Assembly: GCA_900549955.1 (NCBI GenBank)
Contig: URQH01000006.1
Span: forward strand, 8,647 to 72,646
DNA length: 64,000 bases
Source of the DNA: an uncultured Eubacteriales bacterium
GTDB lineage: Bacteria > Bacillota > Clostridia > Christensenellales > CAG-138
Reading direction: 5' to 3'
The translations under genes and the position numbers were made by a program. Numbering within the stretch: position 1 is the stretch's first letter; the number at the start of each line of letters is the position of its first letter. The notes below the pieces were generated by a model. That model was not told the DNA's origin and did not search any database. It worked only from the letters and a program-made list of their open reading frames with translations. This document shows positions 27,147-35,291 of this stretch, piece by piece.

Positions 27147-28766
27147 ATGAAACTTTGCAATGACACCATCCTGCAGCAGCGCGCCGCACTTGAAGCCAAG
27201 GGCTATGCGCTGCCCACGTTCGACCGCGCGGCCGTCACGGCCAATACCGCCGCCCGCCCGGAATGGGTGCACTTCGGCGCCGGCAACATCTTCCGCGCCT
27301 TTATCGCCAACCTGAACCAGTCCCTGCTGAATGCAGGGCTGATGGATACCGGCATCGTCGTGGCGGAGGGGTTTGACGCGGAGATCCTGGACGCGGCATA
27401 CCGGCCGTTCGACAACCTCTCCGTGCTGGCCACGCTGTGCGCCGACGGGCGGATTGAAAAGACCGTCATCGCCAGCGTCGTCAACAGCCTGGGCATGGAC
27501 CGCGGCACGGAGGACTGGGCGCAGCTCGAAGCCGCATTCCGCTCGCCGTCGCTGAAGATGGCCAGCCTCACGATCACCGAAAAGGGCTACAACATCAAGG
27601 ACGGGCACGGGGACTATTTCCTCGCCGTACTCGCCGACATGGAGCAGGGGCCGGCGCAGGCCGGCAGCTACATCGGCAAGATCGCCGCGCTGTGCCACGC
27701 GCGCTTTGCCGCCGGCGGCGCGCCGATCGCCCTGGTCAGCATGGACAACTGCTCGCACAACGGCTCGCGGCTCGAAGCGGCGGTGCTCGCCTTTGCCGAC
27801 GCGTGGGCCGAGCGCGGCCTGTGCGCCGACGGCTTTGCCGCCTATGTGCGCGACCGCAGCCGCGTCTCCTTCCCGTGGAGCATGATCGACAAGATCACGC
27901 CGCGGCCGGACGATTCCGTACGTGAAATGCTGGAAGCGGACGGGCTGGAGGACATGGGCGTGCGCGTGACCGGCCGCCGCTCCTTCGTCGCGCCGTTTGT
28001 CAACGCCGAGGAGGCGCAGTACCTGGTCATCGAGGACGCGTTCCCGAACGGGCGCCCGCCGCTCGAGCGCGCCGGCGTCATCTTTGCCTCGCGCGAAGTG
28101 GTCGACATGGTGGAGACCATGAAGGTCTGCACGTGCCTGAACCCGCTGCACACGTGCCTCGCCGTGCTCGGCTGCCTGCTGGGCTTTACCCGCATCTCCG
28201 CCGAAATGCAGGATGCGGACCTGAAACGGCTCGTGGAGATCGTCGGCTACCGCGAGGGGCTGCCCGTCGTGGTCGACCCCGGCGTCATCAGCCCGCGCGC
28301 GTTCATCGACGAGGTCATCGGCAAGCGCTTCCCGAACCCGTTTTTACAGGATACGCCGCAGCGCATCGCGACCGATACCTCCCAGAAGATCGCCATCCGG
28401 TTCGGCAACACGATCAAAAAGTACGCGGCGTCTGACACGCTCCACGTGCAGGATCTCAAGCTCATCTCCTTCGTGCTGGCCGCATGGTGCCGCTATCTGA
28501 TGGCGGTGGACGACAACGGGCAGCCGTTCCAGCCGAGCGACGACCCGCTCCTGCCGATGCTCACGCCGCGCTTTGCAGCCGTCACGCTCGGGCAGCCGTG
28601 CGACGTGCACGCCGTACTCGAGCCCGTGCTCTCCGACGAGCGGATCATGGGCGTCGACCTGTATGCGGTGGGTCTCGGCGAGACGGTCGAGGCGCGCTTT
28701 GCCGAGCTCATCACCGGGCCGGGCGCCGTGCGCGCCGCGCTGCACCGTCACGTTTCTGAAGCATAA
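27147..28766 (+). CDS. uxuB: D-fructuronate reductase / D-mannonate oxidoreductase
   Basis: This 539-residue member of the mannitol dehydrogenase family reduces D-fructuronate to D-mannonate with NADH. It has the N-terminal Rossmann segment WVHFGAGNIFRAFIANL, TITEKGYN, SMDNCSHNG and VSFPWSMIDKITPRP. The C-terminal domain has the catalytic lysine region KLISFVLAAWCRYL. The UxuB assignment over other polyol dehydrogenases rests mainly on its place next to uxaE and opposite uxaC. AAAGGAG precedes the ATG. No mannonate dehydratase (uxuA) follows, which makes the fate of its product the key question of the locus. Confidence 0.92.
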   Translation: MKLCNDTILQQRAALEAKGYALPTFDRAAVTANTAARPEWVHFGAGNIFRAFIANLNQSLLNAGLMDTGIVVAEGFDAEILDAAYRPFDNLSVLATLCADGRIEKTVIASVVNSLGMDRGTEDWAQLEAAFRSPSLKMASLTITEKGYNIKDGHGDYFLAVLADMEQGPAQAGSYIGKIAALCHARFAAGGAPIALVSMDNCSHNGSRLEAAVLAFADAWAERGLCADGFAAYVRDRSRVSFPWSMIDKITPRPDDSVREMLEADGLEDMGVRVTGRRSFVAPFVNAEEAQYLVIEDAFPNGRPPLERAGVIFASREVVDMVETMKVCTCLNPLHTCLAVLGCLLGFTRISAEMQDADLKRLVEIVGYREGLPVVVDPGVISPRAFIDEVIGKRFPNPFLQDTPQRIATDTSQKIAIRFGNTIKKYAASDTLHVQDLKLISFVLAAWCRYLMAVDDNGQPFQPSDDPLLPMLTPRFAAVTLGQPCDVHAVLEPVLSDERIMGVDLYAVGLGETVEARFAELITGPGAVRAALHRHVSEA

Positions 28767-28779
28767 ACATCCCGCATCC

Positions 28780-28806
28780 GGCCCGCCGGCCCGTCGCCGG
28801 CGGGCC
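28780..28806 (+). other. GC hairpin between uxuB and gntR
   Basis: GGCCCGCCGGC pairs perfectly with GCCGGCGGGCC around a five-base loop. No T-run follows, so it is more likely an intercistronic stability element than a terminator. Confidence 0.55.
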
Positions 28807-28843
28807 AGTCGCCATTCAGCGCTGGAGAACAGGAGGCTTCCCG

Positions 28844-29539
28844 ATGGTCCAGACCGCAATCCCCCCGAAAAAAGCGGGCGAGAACGCCCGGCAATACGCC
28901 TACCGCGTGCTGTACAACGGCATCATGACGCTGGACTTCCCGCCAGGCATGGTGCTTGTGGATGCAGAGCTGTCGCAGGCGCTGCAGATCAGCCGCACGC
29001 CCATCCGTGAGGCCATCGTCTCGCTGGTCGAGTCCAAGCTCGTGACCGTGTACCCCCAGCGTTCCAGCACGGTGTCGCGCATCGACCTGGACGCGGTCGA
29101 AGAGGGCGTGTTCCTGCGCTACCACACCGAGCGCGCCATCTTCCGTGAGGCGGTGCAAAAGGCCGGCGGAGCCGACCTCGCGCGATTGCGGGAAAATGTG
29201 GAACAGCAGCGCGTGCATCTCGAGAAAGGGGATCTGGACCGGTACATGGAACTGGACAACGAGTTTCACAAGCTGCTCTACCTCGCCGCAGGCAAGCCCT
29301 GGACCTGGGCGACCGTCATGCGCATCGTGACGCATCACGACCGCGTGCGGCGCCTGCAGGTGCGCCTTGGCACCGAGCAGCTCTGGCCGGCGCACGAGGA
29401 GCACCGCGTGCTCTTCCGCGCCGTCATGACACGTTCGGAACGGGATATGGACGACTTTCTGTATGAACACCTGACCGCCGGCTACCGCGGCGCGCTGCCG
29501 GAGCTGATGCAAAAATATCCCGACTATTTTGCCATTTAA
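28844..29539 (+). CDS. GntR-family (FadR/FCD subfamily) transcriptional regulator
   Basis: This 231-residue regulator has an N-terminal winged helix (ARQYAYRVLYNGIMTL, then LSQALQISRTPIREAIVSLV) and an all-helical FCD effector domain with the metal-site pattern (ELDNEFHKLLYLAAG and EEHRVLFRAVM). Such regulators, like UxuR and ExuR, respond to uronates or their products. AGGAGG precedes the ATG at 28844. It ends the uxaE-uxuB arm and most likely controls both arms of the locus. Its operator may include the TGATATACTAGT element shared by the two promoters (inference). Confidence 0.9.
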   Translation: MVQTAIPPKKAGENARQYAYRVLYNGIMTLDFPPGMVLVDAELSQALQISRTPIREAIVSLVESKLVTVYPQRSSTVSRIDLDAVEEGVFLRYHTERAIFREAVQKAGGADLARLRENVEQQRVHLEKGDLDRYMELDNEFHKLLYLAAGKPWTWATVMRIVTHHDRVRRLQVRLGTEQLWPAHEEHRVLFRAVMTRSERDMDDFLYEHLTAGYRGALPELMQKYPDYFAI

Positions 29540-29590
29540 CGCGGCAGGGCCGCCGCCTGCCACACAAAAATCTCAATTTGTGTCAACCAA

Positions 29591-29619
29591 ACAGGGAGCC
29601 GGAATATCCGGCTCCCTGT
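29591..29619. terminator. Bidirectional terminator between gntR and metH
   Basis: ACAGGGAGCCGGA pairs perfectly with TCCGGCTCCCTGT around an ATA loop between convergent operons. T-rich but imperfect tails lie on both sides. Confidence 0.75.
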
Positions 29620-29655
29620 CCGTCTTGCCCGTTCCCGTCCGTTGCCTCCCCGCCG

Positions 29656-32058
29656 TCACGTTTCAGAGGGCAGCGCGCCGTCCACCTCTTCGGCATAGCG
29701 CACCGTCTCCATCGCGTCCGCGGCATAGCGGTCCGCGCCGATGCGCGCGGCATACCCTTCGTTCAGCACCGCGCCGCCGACGACGATCCGGCACCAGGGC
29801 GCGGCCGCCCGCACCCGGCGGATGGTCTCCTCCATGGCCGGCACGGTGGTCGTCATCAGCGCGCTGAGCCCCAGCAGCGGCGCGTGCAGGCGGACCACCT
29901 CTTCCGCGACCCGCTCCGGGGGCACGTCGCGCCCCAGGTCCGTCACGGCAAACCCGTAGTTCTCGAGCAACAGTTTGACGATGTTCTTCCCGATATCGTG
30001 AATGTCGCCGTGCACCGTGGCGAGCACGACGCGACAGCGGGCGGCGCCGGGCGTCCGCTGCGCGGACAGGGCGACCCGGATGCGCTCAAAGGCGCTTTTG
30101 GCCGCCTCCGCGCTCATGAGCAGCTGCGGCAGATAGACCGTGCCGCGCTCAAACCCCTGCCCCACCACGTCCAGCGCCGGGATGATCTCGCCCTTGACAA
30201 GCTCCAGCGGCTCCGTCGTCTGCAGCAGTGCCTGCGTCAGCTCGCCTGCGCGCTCGCGCAGGCCCCTTTCGATCGCGCGGCGCAGCGTCGTCTCCGTCTC
30301 CTTCGCAACCGTGCCGGCGGCCAGCCGGGCAGGTTCGCCCGCCGCAAACGCGATATAGTCCGCGCAGTCGGCATCCTGACCGTGCAACGCGCGGAAGGCG
30401 TAATACACCCGGCGCATGTCCGCCGAGTGCGGGTTGAGAATCGCCGCGGACAGCCCGTTTTCCAGCGCGCACGCAAAGAACGTGGCGTTGACCGCGTCCC
30501 GCGCCGGCAGCCCGAACGAGACGTTGGAGATCCCGAGCGACGTGCGGCAGCCCAGCTCGCTCCCGATGCGGCGCACCGCCTCCAGCGTGACGAGCGCCGC
30601 GCCCGGGTCCGCGCTCACGGTCATGGCCAGCGGATCGAAGAGCAGATCCTCCGGTCCCAGCCCATACGCCGCCGCTGCGCGCAAAATCTTCTCCGCGATG
30701 CGCACGCGCCCGTCCGCCGTCGCGGGGATGCCGTCCTCGTCGAGCGTCAGCGCCACGACCAGCGCGCCATATTTCCGGGCAAGCGGCAACACGCTGTGCA
30801 GGCTCTCCTGCTTGCCGTTGACGGAGTTGAGCAGCGCCTTGCCGTTGTAGCGGCGCAATGCCGCCTCCATGGCCACGGGGTTTGACGTGTCGATCTGCAG
30901 CGGCAGATCGACGACCGCCTGCAATTCGCACACCACGTCGCAGAGCAGCGCCGGCTCATCCACGTCCGGCAGGCCGACGTTCACGTCCAGCACGTGCGCG
31001 CCCGCCTCCTGCTGGCGGATCCCCTCCTGCAGCACATAGCCGATGTCCCTCTCCCTCAGCGCCTGCTGAAAGCGTTTCTTGCCGGTCGGGTTGATCCGTT
31101 CGCCGATCAGCACGGGCGCGCCGCCAAAGCAGACCGCGTGCGTATAGGAGGAGATGCAGGCGGTCTGCTTGCGCGTCACCGGCGCCGGTTCAAGCCCGCC
31201 GCACCTGCGCACAAGCGCTTCGATGTGCGCCGGCGTCGTGCCGCAGCAGCCGCCCACCACACGCACCCCGCGCGCAACCAGCGCCGCCACCTCCTGCGCA
31301 AAGTCCTCCGGCCCCACGTCGTACACCGTCCTGCCGTCCACGCTGCGCGGCAGCCCCGCATTGGGCATAAACAGCACCGGCACCGACGCGCACGCGAGCA
31401 GCTCCTCCACGACGCCGGACAGTTGCCTCGGCCCGAACGAGCAGTTGGCGCCGATCGCGTCGGCATGCAGCCCCTCCAGCATGGCCACCATGGCGGCGGG
31501 CGTGGCGCCGGTCATCAGCTTTCCGTCCGCACCATAGGCGTTGGATACAAAGACCGGCAGGTCGCTGTTCTCCTTGGCGGCGAGCAGCGCGGCCTTGGTC
31601 TCATAGCTGTCGCTCATCGTCTCGATCAGGATCAGCTCCGCGCCGTGCTTCACGCCCAGCCGCACCGCGGCCGCAAACGCGCGCACCGCGTCCTCAAAGT
31701 CAAAATCGCCAAAGGGGCGCAGCAACCGCCCCGTTGGGCCGATGTCCAGCGCGACAAACTTCTCCTGCGCCGCGCGGCTCGCCTCCCGCGCCGCGCGCAC
31801 GTTGTCGAGCGCCGCCGCCACGATGCGCTCCAGCTCGTCCGGCGCATACCGCAGCGCGTTCGCGCCAAACGTGTTGGCCGACACCACGTGGCTCCCGGCG
31901 TCAAAATATGCGCGGTGGATCTCCTGCACTGCGTCCGGGTGCGTCAGGTTCCACCCCTCCGGCGCCTCGCCGGCGCGCAGGCCGCGCTGCTGCAGCAGGG
32001 TGCCCATGCCGCCGTCGAGATACAACATATGCTGTTTCAGATGGTCCAGAACGGTCAT
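29656..32058 (-). CDS. metH: Cobalamin-dependent methionine synthase without activation domain
   Basis: This 800-residue enzyme transfers a methyl group from methyltetrahydrofolate to homocysteine through cobalamin. It has three modules. The homocysteine-binding domain has GGMGTLLQQRG, GANCSFGP and the zinc motif GGCCGTTPAHI. The pterin-binding domain begins LIGERINPTGKKRF. The B12 domain has the cobalt-ligand motif DIHDIGKNIV. The fourth, activation, domain is absent and is encoded by the gene just upstream. The ATG at 32058 follows GGAGGG and overlaps the activation gene by 4 bases. Long upstream open frame in the same phase is not used. Confidence 0.95.
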   Translation of the reverse strand: MTVLDHLKQHMLYLDGGMGTLLQQRGLRAGEAPEGWNLTHPDAVQEIHRAYFDAGSHVVSANTFGANALRYAPDELERIVAAALDNVRAAREASRAAQEKFVALDIGPTGRLLRPFGDFDFEDAVRAFAAAVRLGVKHGAELILIETMSDSYETKAALLAAKENSDLPVFVSNAYGADGKLMTGATPAAMVAMLEGLHADAIGANCSFGPRQLSGVVEELLACASVPVLFMPNAGLPRSVDGRTVYDVGPEDFAQEVAALVARGVRVVGGCCGTTPAHIEALVRRCGGLEPAPVTRKQTACISSYTHAVCFGGAPVLIGERINPTGKKRFQQALRERDIGYVLQEGIRQQEAGAHVLDVNVGLPDVDEPALLCDVVCELQAVVDLPLQIDTSNPVAMEAALRRYNGKALLNSVNGKQESLHSVLPLARKYGALVVALTLDEDGIPATADGRVRIAEKILRAAAAYGLGPEDLLFDPLAMTVSADPGAALVTLEAVRRIGSELGCRTSLGISNVSFGLPARDAVNATFFACALENGLSAAILNPHSADMRRVYYAFRALHGQDADCADYIAFAAGEPARLAAGTVAKETETTLRRAIERGLRERAGELTQALLQTTEPLELVKGEIIPALDVVGQGFERGTVYLPQLLMSAEAAKSAFERIRVALSAQRTPGAARCRVVLATVHGDIHDIGKNIVKLLLENYGFAVTDLGRDVPPERVAEEVVRLHAPLLGLSALMTTTVPAMEETIRRVRAAAPWCRIVVGGAVLNEGYAARIGADRYAADAMETVRYAEEVDGALPSET

Positions 32059-32729
32059 GGTGTCCCTCCGTCGTGCTGTCCGGCCGGGTCGTGCCCGGGT
32101 TGCGTCCCGTCCGTGCCGCGCGCCGGGCCGATGCCAATGAGCGCCGTCACCGATTTGGTCGGGGACATGAGCAGGCTGCCGTTGAGCGTCAGGCCGATCC
32201 GGCGCTCCGGTTCCAGCGCCCGGAAGATCTCCCGCTGGAGCCCAAGCGGCAGGTCGCCGTACCCGGGGCTGAAACGCGGCCGGGCCTCCTGCCCCGCAAG
32301 CCGCGCCTCTGCGCGCACTTCTTCGTTGAACGCGTCGCACAGCCGCTCGATGCGCTCTGCGCCGATCGCCTGCAGGAGCAGCGCGCGCGACGGCGCGGTG
32401 CGGCTGTACCGCGCAATCAGCCGGTCGAGCCCCAGCCCCACGGTAGCGGCAAACAGCACGGCGCTGCCGCACCCCGTCAGGTTTTTGGCCAAATTCGACG
32501 AGTGGACCCTGGCAAACCCCAAATCGACCTCCGCCCCCTGCACCGCAACGGGGAAGGTATCGAAGCACACCCGGCAGGCGAGCGCCGGCAGCGCCTCCCG
32601 GACGCAGTCGGCCAGCAGCGCCTGAAGTTCCGCCGGCGGCTCGCCCCGGCAGCCCGCATACCGCAGGGCCTCGCGCGTGTCGACCGCCCCAAGGGCATAT
32701 TCGCGCATGCCCATGCGCTCCAGGCTCAT
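32055..32729 (-). CDS. Stand-alone methionine synthase activation protein
   Basis: This 224-residue protein resembles the MetH C-terminal activation domain, which rebinds SAM to remethylate oxidised cobalamin. It shows the SAM-site pattern RFSPGYGDLPLGLQREIF followed by LLMSPTKSVTALIGIG. The N-terminal part (SNLAKNLTGCGSAVLFAATVG) is as in split Clostridial systems. It overlaps metF and metH by 4 bases on either side, so the three genes form one coupled methionine-methyl unit. The 20 residues at the end are low in complexity and probably not conserved. Confidence 0.85.
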   Translation of the reverse strand: MSLERMGMREYALGAVDTREALRYAGCRGEPPAELQALLADCVREALPALACRVCFDTFPVAVQGAEVDLGFARVHSSNLAKNLTGCGSAVLFAATVGLGLDRLIARYSRTAPSRALLLQAIGAERIERLCDAFNEEVRAEARLAGQEARPRFSPGYGDLPLGLQREIFRALEPERRIGLTLNGSLLMSPTKSVTALIGIGPARGTDGTQPGHDPAGQHDGGTP

Positions 32730-33604
32730 CTGCCCAAAATGGCCGACAGGTTGCCCTGGATCCGGCGCGCCACCTGCGGCTTGTTCATGGAATATACGTG
32801 GACGTTGTTGACGCCGTTGGCAAACAGGTCGATGATCTGGTCCGTCGCATACGCGATGCCCGCCTCCATCATGGACGCCGGATCGCCGCCAAAGCGGTCG
32901 ACGAGGCTCTTGAACCGCTGCGGCATGTGCGAGCCGGACAGGCGGATCGCCCGCGCCACCTGGTTCGCATTCGTGATCGGCATGATGCCGGCCACCACCG
33001 GCACGGTGATGCCCGCCTCGCGGATCTTATAGAGAAAGTTGTAGAGCAGGTTGTTGTCGAAAAACATCTGTGTGGTGAGAAAGGCGCAGCCGGCCTCCAC
33101 CTTTTCGCGCAGGAACCGGATGTCCTCGCGCTGGTTCGCACTCTCGGGATGCACCTCCGGGTAGCACGCCGCGCCGATGCAGAAGTCCGCGCCGCTCTCC
33201 CGCAGCTCGCGCACGAGGTCGGTCGCGTGGCGGTACTGCCAGGTCGAGCGGTCGGCATTCTGCAGCTCCGGCGGCAGGTCGCCGCGCAGGGCCATGACGT
33301 TCTCGATCCCGGCGTCGCGCATCTGCGCAATGCGGTCGCGCACGGTCTCCCGCGTAGAGGACACGCACGTCAGGTGCGCCAGCGTCTCCACCCCGTATTG
33401 GGTGCGAATGCCGCGCGCAATGTCGAGCGTATAGGCGCTGGTACCGCCGCCCGCCCCATAGGTCACGCTCATAAAGGCGGGGTGCAGCCCGGCGATCTCC
33501 TCCGTCGCGCGGCGCACGCTCTCAAACGCGGTGCCGGCCTTCGGCGGGAACACCTCAAAGGACAGCGACGGCATGCCCCGGTACAGGATTTCGGTCAGTT
33601 TCAT
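32726..33604 (-). CDS. metF: 5,10-methylenetetrahydrofolate reductase
   Basis: This 292-residue TIM-barrel flavoprotein reduces methylene-THF to methyl-THF, the methyl donor for MetH. Family motifs are LSFEVFPPK, FMSVTYGAGG, AHLTCV, VMALRGDLP, TQMFFDN and PVVAGIMPI. Its length matches the bacterial enzyme. The ATG at 33604 has GAGG upstream. It is the first gene of metF-activator-metH. Expression is driven by a promoter whose -10 is buried in a perfect palindrome. No SAM or cobalamin riboswitch is visible in the short leader. Confidence 0.95.
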   Translation of the reverse strand: MKLTEILYRGMPSLSFEVFPPKAGTAFESVRRATEEIAGLHPAFMSVTYGAGGGTSAYTLDIARGIRTQYGVETLAHLTCVSSTRETVRDRIAQMRDAGIENVMALRGDLPPELQNADRSTWQYRHATDLVRELRESGADFCIGAACYPEVHPESANQREDIRFLREKVEAGCAFLTTQMFFDNNLLYNFLYKIREAGITVPVVAGIMPITNANQVARAIRLSGSHMPQRFKSLVDRFGGDPASMMEAGIAYATDQIIDLFANGVNNVHVYSMNKPQVARRIQGNLSAILGR

Positions 33605-33623
33605 CGTTCCTCGCCCCTCTTGT

Positions 33624-33660
33624 GATGATATAGTATATCATCTGCGTTGAATCTGCACAA
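33624..33660 (-). promoter_or_regulatory. metF promoter with a perfect palindrome over the -10 box
   Basis: On the minus strand TTGTGC (33660-33655), 17 bases and TATACT (33637-33632) form the promoter. GATGATATACTATATCATC (33624-33642) is a palindrome with perfect 9-bp arms centred on the -10, as expected for a repressor operator. Confidence 0.75.
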
Positions 33661-33782
33661 GTGGCGCGCGCCGGCTCGCACCGCCCGCCAGGCGAAATCG
33701 CCGGGCAACCTGGAGGCGCGGTTGCAACAACATGGCGGCTGCACCGGTCTCCCGGCGCGGCCGCCATTGCCCGGGAAACCGC

Positions 33783-33815
33783 GCGGCCGGGCCGGCTTCC
33801 TGCCGGCCCGGCCGC
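33783..33815 (-). terminator. GC-rich hairpin after the hydrogenase operon
   Basis: A perfect 14-bp stem (GCGGCCGGGCCGGC and its complement) encloses a five-base loop, 28 bases after the stop of the hydrogenase gene. The T-tract on the minus strand is short (GGTTTCC), so termination is only probable. Confidence 0.55.
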
Positions 33816-33842
33816 CTGTGCCGGTCGCCCGCCTGTGCTCCC

Positions 33843-35279
33843 CTACAGGGAAAGCAGCGAAATGGCGTCCGATATGGTCTTTTCCATCGCCTCTCGGCCG
33901 TATTTATTGACCTCTTCCTTGTTCTTTTCGCCATGCGTCAGGCAACCCGCGCCGCCGATACAGCCGCCGACGCAAGCCATGCCCTCGATAAAGTTCCCGC
34001 CCAGCACCTTTTGCCCGGCGCGCGCCTTCAGCAGCGCCGCGCGGCACGCCTCGATGCCGTCGCACGCGATGGGCCTCGCCTCGAACGTCGCATCCAGCCC
34101 CTGCTCCTTGAGCGCCTCCACCACCGCGTCGGACAGGCCGCCGCTGCGGGCAAAGATGCGGCCATAATAGGACGCATTGTCCAGCACGCCCTCGCCGAGC
34201 GTCGTGATGTCCACGCCTGCGCCGTCAAACAGCGCCTGCAGCTCCTCAAACGTGATGACACTGTCGATGTACGGGCGGACGCGCTCCTGCTGGAACTCCA
34301 TCTTCTTGGCCGTGCACGGCCCGATGAACACCACGCGCGCGCCCGGTTCGGTCTTTTTGATGTACTGCGCAATGGTCGCCGCGGGCGAGAGGTTGTGGGA
34401 AATGTGCTCCACAAGCGTTGGGAACTGCTTGTGGATATAGTCCACAAACGCCGGGCAGCAGGAGCTGGTCAGAAAGCCCTTTTCAGCGAGCTCCGCGGCC
34501 TCGGCGTACGCAACCATGTCCGCGCCGAGCGCCGCCTCCACGACGTGATAGAAGCCGAGCCTGTGCAGGCCCTCGATCACCTGGCCAAGTTTCGCGTACA
34601 CGAACTGGCTGGAGATCGACGGGGCGACGACGGCATAGACCTTGTACGCCTCGCCGCCCGCGCTGCCGCGCAGCAGGGCGATGACGTCGAGCAGGAAGGA
34701 TTTGTCCGCAATGGCGCCGAACGGGCACTGGTACACGCACGCGCCGCAGGAGATGCACTTGTCGTTGTCGATGTGCGCGCTGCCATCCTCGTTCCTCGAA
34801 ATGGCCTTGACCTTGCACGCGCGCTCGCACGGCCGCTTCTGGTCCGCAATCGCGCCATACGGGCACACCTTGGCGCATGCGCCGCATTCGACGCACTTGC
34901 TCTTGTCGATGTACGCCTTCTGGTGCGCGTCGAATGTGATGGCGCCGCGTTTGCAGGCGTCCTCGCACCGGTGGGCGATGCAGCCGCGGCACGCCTCCGT
35001 CACGACGTGGCCGCTCATCGGGCACTCGTCGCAGGCGATGTCCAGCACCTCGATCACGTTCGGATTGCTGCGGTCGCCGCCCATGGCCAGCTTCACACGC
35101 TCGGACAGGATGGCCCGCTCCTTGTACACGCAGCAGCGCATGGTGGGAATCTTGCCGGGGATGATGGTCTTGGGAATGTCCGTCACGTGCTCCAGCAGTT
35201 CGTCGGCATATGCCAGCCGCACGACCTCGCGCAGCACCTTGTATTTGAGATACTGTACCTTGGTGTCAAACTTTCTCAT
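33843..35279 (-). CDS. Monomeric [FeFe] hydrogenase (group B-like)
   Basis: This 478-residue iron-sulfur protein has an N-terminal cysteine-rich region (residues 83-109, CDECP and CRGCIAHRCEDAC). Two [4Fe-4S] ferredoxin motifs follow at 129-155 and 175-185. The H-cluster domain has L1 TSSCCPAF (271-278), L2 GPCTAKK (320-326) and L3 MACVGGCIGGAGC (434-446). These L motifs are those of the Clostridial monomeric group B enzymes, which probably exchange electrons with ferredoxin to make or use H2. It is the last gene of the operon, 12 bases after the PP2C phosphatase, with GGGGGAGAGGG before the ATG. Maturases hydE/F/G are not in the window. Confidence 0.9.
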   Translation of the reverse strand: MRKFDTKVQYLKYKVLREVVRLAYADELLEHVTDIPKTIIPGKIPTMRCCVYKERAILSERVKLAMGGDRSNPNVIEVLDIACDECPMSGHVVTEACRGCIAHRCEDACKRGAITFDAHQKAYIDKSKCVECGACAKVCPYGAIADQKRPCERACKVKAISRNEDGSAHIDNDKCISCGACVYQCPFGAIADKSFLLDVIALLRGSAGGEAYKVYAVVAPSISSQFVYAKLGQVIEGLHRLGFYHVVEAALGADMVAYAEAAELAEKGFLTSSCCPAFVDYIHKQFPTLVEHISHNLSPAATIAQYIKKTEPGARVVFIGPCTAKKMEFQQERVRPYIDSVITFEELQALFDGAGVDITTLGEGVLDNASYYGRIFARSGGLSDAVVEALKEQGLDATFEARPIACDGIEACRAALLKARAGQKVLGGNFIEGMACVGGCIGGAGCLTHGEKNKEEVNKYGREAMEKTISDAISLLSL

Positions 35280-35291
35280 GCCCTCTCCCCC

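Noticed and set aside
25488..28151. A long minus-strand open frame antisense to uxaE and uxuB
   Set aside because: The composition is Arg/Ala/Gly/His-rich as in shadow frames, while both sense genes are full-length members of known families.
32059..32568. A 170-codon N-terminal extension of metH in the same frame
   Set aside because: It overlaps the activation-protein gene, lacks any family similarity, and a good ribosome binding site precedes the ATG at 32058.
33605..33660. SAM or cobalamin riboswitch before metF
   Set aside because: The leader after the mapped promoter is only a few tens of bases, too short for either class.
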